Below the pieces are notes generated by a model. It was not told the origin of the DNA, did no database searches, and worked only from the letters and a program-made list of their open reading frames with translations. A stretch of DNA of 64,000 nt from Halictus rubicundus. Lineage: Eukaryota > Arthropoda > Insecta > Hymenoptera > Halictidae. Position numbers and translations under genes: made by a program. Below, piece by piece: positions 60,793 to 64,000 of this stretch (position 1 is the first letter of the stretch; each line of letters opens with the position of its first letter). The DNA is taken from contig NW_027488625.1 in NCBI RefSeq assembly GCF_050948215.1, positions 620,001 through 684,000 of the forward strand. The letters run 5' to 3'.

Positions 60793-61303
60793 TGTGGCGA
60801 CCATGGTGCGTGGGAACGTGGAATTTTCGGACGCGGAAATTCCATCCTTCTCAAGTGCGTACCATGGGAGGTCGGGTTGAGGGCTTGGTCATTTAAGTGA
60901 CGATTGCCAGAACCTCGGCTCGACCGTTACAGTACCCTTAAGAGTGAAGTCCCCGGATGCAATGTGTGGGGGAGGAAACTTTCTCCATGCCCTTGTGGGG
61001 GTGGAGAACCTCTCCCAATTTTAACGGTTTTTCGGGGACATTATTTAACGCGCCTCAGAAACGAGAAGGGCAGAAAGCTTTGGACTCTCGCGGAGAACGA
61101 TAGCTCCAGAGAGTTTTAGTCTGAGTCACCCGCGACGGTTTTGTTATACGCGACGTAGAGTTTCCGTATATTTTGGTCTTCGCATTTTTCTCATGGACTC
61201 AAGTTTTCTCGTTGTGTTTTATAGTCTTTATTATTTGTTAATTGTTAACCAGTTCTCGTGAATAAACTATATTTTTTGTTACCCGTGAAACCATCGCGTC
61301 ACA
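60793..61303 (+). repeat. LTR-like segment, unproven
   Basis: The segment starts TGTGGCGACC and ends GCGTCACA, and has AATAAACTATATTTTTTGTT near its end (61260), as LTRs often do. It has no partner in the window and no target duplication (GGCAC against TATCA). Confidence 0.3.
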
Positions 61304-61336
61304 TATCATTTCATTTACCCCACGTCACCTAAAGCA

Positions 61337-61357
61337 CCATTGTGCGACGCACAATGG
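61337..61357. repeat. Perfect 10-bp-arm palindrome
   Basis: CCATTGTGCG, one A, then CGCACAATGG: a perfect hairpin of two 10-bp arms. It may be joined terminal repeats of a small DNA transposon or a recognition site. Confidence 0.6.
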
Positions 61358-61799
61358 GCAATTTGGGCGAAATCGGATTCAAAATCAAAGAACTTTCGAT
61401 AGGAATGAGGTAGAGCGATGAAATTTTTTTTAAATTGAAGCTGAAACTTTGTAGAATATGTGAATCGCGTATTAAAAACGATGATCGTCTCGTATATCGG
61501 CTGAAACCCACACGATCTCCTTCTTGTAGATATCGCGGGAAACAAAAGCCGTCCCGATGGAAAGAGTGCACCTCCTTTTGGAGCGGTTCACAGTGTGTTT
61601 GGGGACAATCGCCGAAGTCCCGGAGGAAGAAAATGGAGAAATAGCCCACCGGACAGGTAGGAACAACTTTACTGATTGTATATCTATTGAATTCGTTTAA
61701 AAAGATACTACAGCGGTTAGGTGCTGCAGTGAAGTTTGCTGAATAACATTTATTGAAGTGGTACAATTATTACTCTCTACCGACATACGCTCACCCACG

Positions 61800-61802
<3 letters not shown>

Positions 61803-61845
<43 letters not shown>
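61803..61845 (+). repeat. (TC)n microsatellite
   Basis: About 21 uninterrupted TC dinucleotides. Confidence 0.95.
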
Positions 61846-61846
<1 letters not shown>

Positions 61847-62760
61847 GCCGCTCGCGTTCGGCAGTTTTTGCATCCCCACACATATGTTCATATAACATTT
61901 TTTTCTTACTTTTGCGTGTAGAACACGCTGGCAAAGTTTGGCCGGAAAAAACTAGGACACCCTGTAGGTGATAAGATTTGAAATTTAAATTTTAAAAGGA
62001 TCTGAGGTCTACGTTCAACACTCGTCATAGTTTCTGTTTAGTTAATATTTTAACGTTTGTAAAAAGTTTACCGATTTTCATCTTGAAATCTTTTTTCAAT
62101 TTGCAAATGTTGAAGTAGGTATGTAAATTCGGTGCATAACTGACACAAAAAACAATATTATTTTATACTTAATTAAGCATTAAAAGTTTCGTAATTAAAC
62201 ATTATATTAAAATTAATATAAACGATTAAAAGTGCCATTAAGAGCGATTAATTGCCATTTTTCACGATTTTCGACTAAAAATCGCACTTTTAATCGTTTA
62301 TAACTCGTAAACGAAATAACCAATATCCATGAAATTTTCAGCATGAATATAATTTATACGAGTCAATAGAACACATTTTTTAAAGTTTCAATACAGGCTT
62401 ACATAAAAAAGCTGATAAAACCAACTTTTACTATTTCTTTTGCGATTCCGACCAATTCAAATTTTTTTCAAAAATTTTTGACACCTCGTCTAATAAACTA
62501 ATCCTTCTAACTTCTCAAAAACATTCAAGTCATTTGATCCAATTTTTAAAAAGTTATGCTGTTTCAAATAGTGTGTCATTAGTTTTGCTCTTTACTGTAC
62601 ATTAAATCAAGAGTTAGCCGACTATTTAGGTAAATGAAGATTATTAATGAAAAGTGACACATATTTAATTACAATATAATAAATAATTTAATGAAACCAA
62701 ATGAAACTATATCTGAAAAATCAATAACATGAAAACAAATAAACATAAAATAAAAACATA
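61846..62760. other. AT-rich, no gene recognised
   Basis: AT-rich sequence with short local inverted matches (for example GCGATTAATTGCCATTTTTC and nearby GAAAAATCGC-like strings at 62240-62300). No gene. Confidence 0.4.
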
Positions 62761-62824
62761 AAAGACCCGATGAAACTTAAACTATCTCCCCTCCCCCCTC
62801 CTTTCACACACACATTTACACCTA

Positions 62825-63380
62825 TGACCCCCCTTCCCTAACCAATGGGCCCCTCTTCCGGTCGCTCCCCGTTCACCCCTGTCCATCATTTGTCCCATCC
62901 CTCCATTCTTCCACCCTCCTCATCCACTTCTCGCCCCCCCCCATCATCCAACACCACCCACATCCTCTCTAGCCATCCTCGTTCCTCATCCATCCTCAGA
63001 CATTCTTCCCACACATGCTCCCATGTCTCACTCGCCCATCCACACATTCTACATTCTCTCTCCTCTTCATTCAACCAATATCTCCCCTCCCTCATGCCAT
63101 TTCCTAACCTAAACCTTGCGAACCGCTGCCACCTACTCTCCTCCCATCCTTTCTTCAAATAACCCGGCAAACCCCCCCCCCCTTTACCATTCCATACCAT
63201 CTATTGTATCTCGAGTTCCTCATCCTCTCCCGCCTTTCCACCCTCTGCCTTTCCTTCTCCCTTTTTACCAGCTCCCCACTTATCTCCTCTCTCTTCTCTT
63301 CTATCATTTCCTCCACCTCCTGTACTGTCCAGCCCTTCTCCTCAAAAAAGTCTCGTCTCTCCTTCTCCCACCCTTCTCCT
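62825..63380 (-). pseudogene. Non-LTR polyprotein C-terminal region with Cys/His motif
   Basis: One frame (63200-62886) has GYLKKGWEESRWQRFARFRL then CRMCGWASETWEHVWEEC, a C-x2-C-x8-H-x4-C motif at the C terminus of many non-LTR polyproteins. The stretch 63200-63380 is in another frame and encodes an Arg/Glu-rich segment. At least one frameshift separates it from the preceding part. Confidence 0.7.
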
Positions 63381-63381
63381 A

Positions 63382-63680
63382 CTACCCCCTCCTATCCCTC
63401 CCTCTCATCTCTTCCCAGCACAATCTCGCTAATTCCCCTCCTTTGCCCCCTCTTAACTTCTTTTCATATCCCCATGCCCTTAACCCCGCCCTTCCCCTCA
63501 ATAGCTCTCTCTGCAGTTCTTTTCTAACCATGTACCCTGATGTACACCTTTCTACACCTAACACCCACTTCAGGTACCTCTCCTGCATCCTTTCCATACC
63601 CTCCCTTTCCTTCCACCCCCATATTTCCACTCCATAGCTCATCACCGGCCATACTAATTTGTCGAAAAGCCAAATACTCC
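63382..63680 (-). pseudogene. Non-LTR polyprotein, region after reverse transcriptase
   Basis: MMSYGVEIWGWKEREGMERM then QERYLKWVLGVERCTSGYMV is typical of the segment directly after the thumb in this group of non-LTR elements. It joins the upstream frame through a frameshift near 63685. Confidence 0.75.
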
Positions 63681-63684
63681 TACC

Positions 63685-64000
63685 TCAGTCCTTTCCAAAT
63701 CTCCTCTTCCCTATTCCCCACACATGTCCCATCACTGCCGCTCCCTTCCTTATCCTTTCTGCCACTTGCTCTTCCTGACCACCATCCCTCTTTATTACAT
63801 AACCGAGGTATCTATACTGACTGACTTCCTCTAGTACCTTACCTTTCCACCTCCACGTTACCTTCTTCCACCTTCCCCCTCCCCTCCTACACCTCATCAT
63901 CTTTGACTTTTCTGCATTAAGCTGTAGTCTCTTCTTATCCAAATAACGCTCTAGCACCCCTATCATCCCTGTCATCCCTTCCTCCTCCTCCGCCAGCATC
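63685..64000 (-). pseudogene. Non-LTR reverse transcriptase, C-terminal end
   Basis: LEEVSQYRYLGYVIKRDGGQ, KKRLQLNAEKSKMMRCRRGG and VMGHVWGIGKRRFGKD are the region after the FADD box in non-LTR reverse transcriptases: the L-N-x-x-K-(S/T)-K and Y-L-G motifs are clear. The catalytic FADD itself would lie just outside the window. The frame enters from the right edge and stops at 63685. Confidence 0.85.

Larger units (their letters stand above)
62761..64000 (-). mobile_element. Non-LTR retrotransposon (Jockey/R1-like), 3' part, cut by window edge
   Basis: The minus strand carries the C-terminal part of a non-LTR polyprotein, spread over several frames, and continues past the right edge of the window. 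Its 3' end probably lies near 62740-62800, where T-rich plus-strand sequence precedes coding homology. The strand shows extreme purine bias (A/G on the coding strand), as do many elements of this kind. Confidence 0.8.

Noticed and set aside
62845..63824. Ser/Pro/Leu-rich plus-strand frames
   Set aside because: Complement of the purine-rich non-LTR coding strand.

Overview
This window is eukaryotic nuclear DNA, most likely from an insect and plausibly a hymenopteran such as an ant. I saw no bacterial-type operons and no host gene I could recognise. Almost every recognisable coding stretch belongs to a transposable element: Copia, Gypsy, BEL/Pao, a non-LTR retroelement, P, piggyBac, mariner, hAT and a YqaJ-nuclease-bearing element. 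The taxonomic guess rests on this mixture and on the look of the proteins; no database search was possible.

Layout. At 1.7-5.1 kb lies an internally deleted Copia element (LTRs 1676-1918 and 4880-5122, target duplication CTTAT). A 1.8-kb inverted-repeat DNA transposon sits inside it, and that transposon carries a palindromic MITE flanked by TAA. From 5.8 to 9 kb there is a TTAA-flanked piggyBac-like element, a fold-back element and dispersed repeats. From 9 to 23 kb there is a broken P-element transposase, a mariner 3' end, Gypsy LTR pieces, a Gypsy gag remnant, a hAT transposase tail and a second copy of the inverted-repeat transposon with a solo LTR in it. A piggyBac remnant lies near 24.5 kb. 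From 27.3 to 37.4 kb the minus strand carries a BEL/Pao pol fragment split by a GC-rich retroposon, a Cys-rich reading frame, and a Gypsy element with an internal pol deletion.

At 37.4-38.4 kb is a YqaJ (lambda-exonuclease-like) nuclease pseudogene, followed by tandem repeats. At 41.7-47.3 kb a Gypsy-type Gag with an N-terminal DEK/SAP-like domain is interrupted by a very young Copia element (42033-46701; LTRs differ at one base by eye; target duplication CTTTC). At 49.2-54.9 kb is a nearly intact Gypsy element whose integrase has Asn in place of the second catalytic Asp. At 55.0-56.7 kb a Gypsy LTR holds a second, longer copy of the GC-rich retroposon with a 16-bp target duplication. From 57 to 62 kb there is a 141-bp satellite, an 80-bp duplication and a CT microsatellite. 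The right edge cuts a minus-strand non-LTR reverse transcriptase.

How it fits together. The genes do not form a pathway. They are layers of insertions, and their order can be read from nesting: DEK-Gag is older than the 42-46 kb Copia; BEL is older than the GC-rich retroposon; the deleted Copia is older than the inverted-repeat transposon, which is probably older than the MITE. The youngest-looking insertions are the Copia at 42-46.7 kb and the Gypsy at 49.2-54.9 kb.
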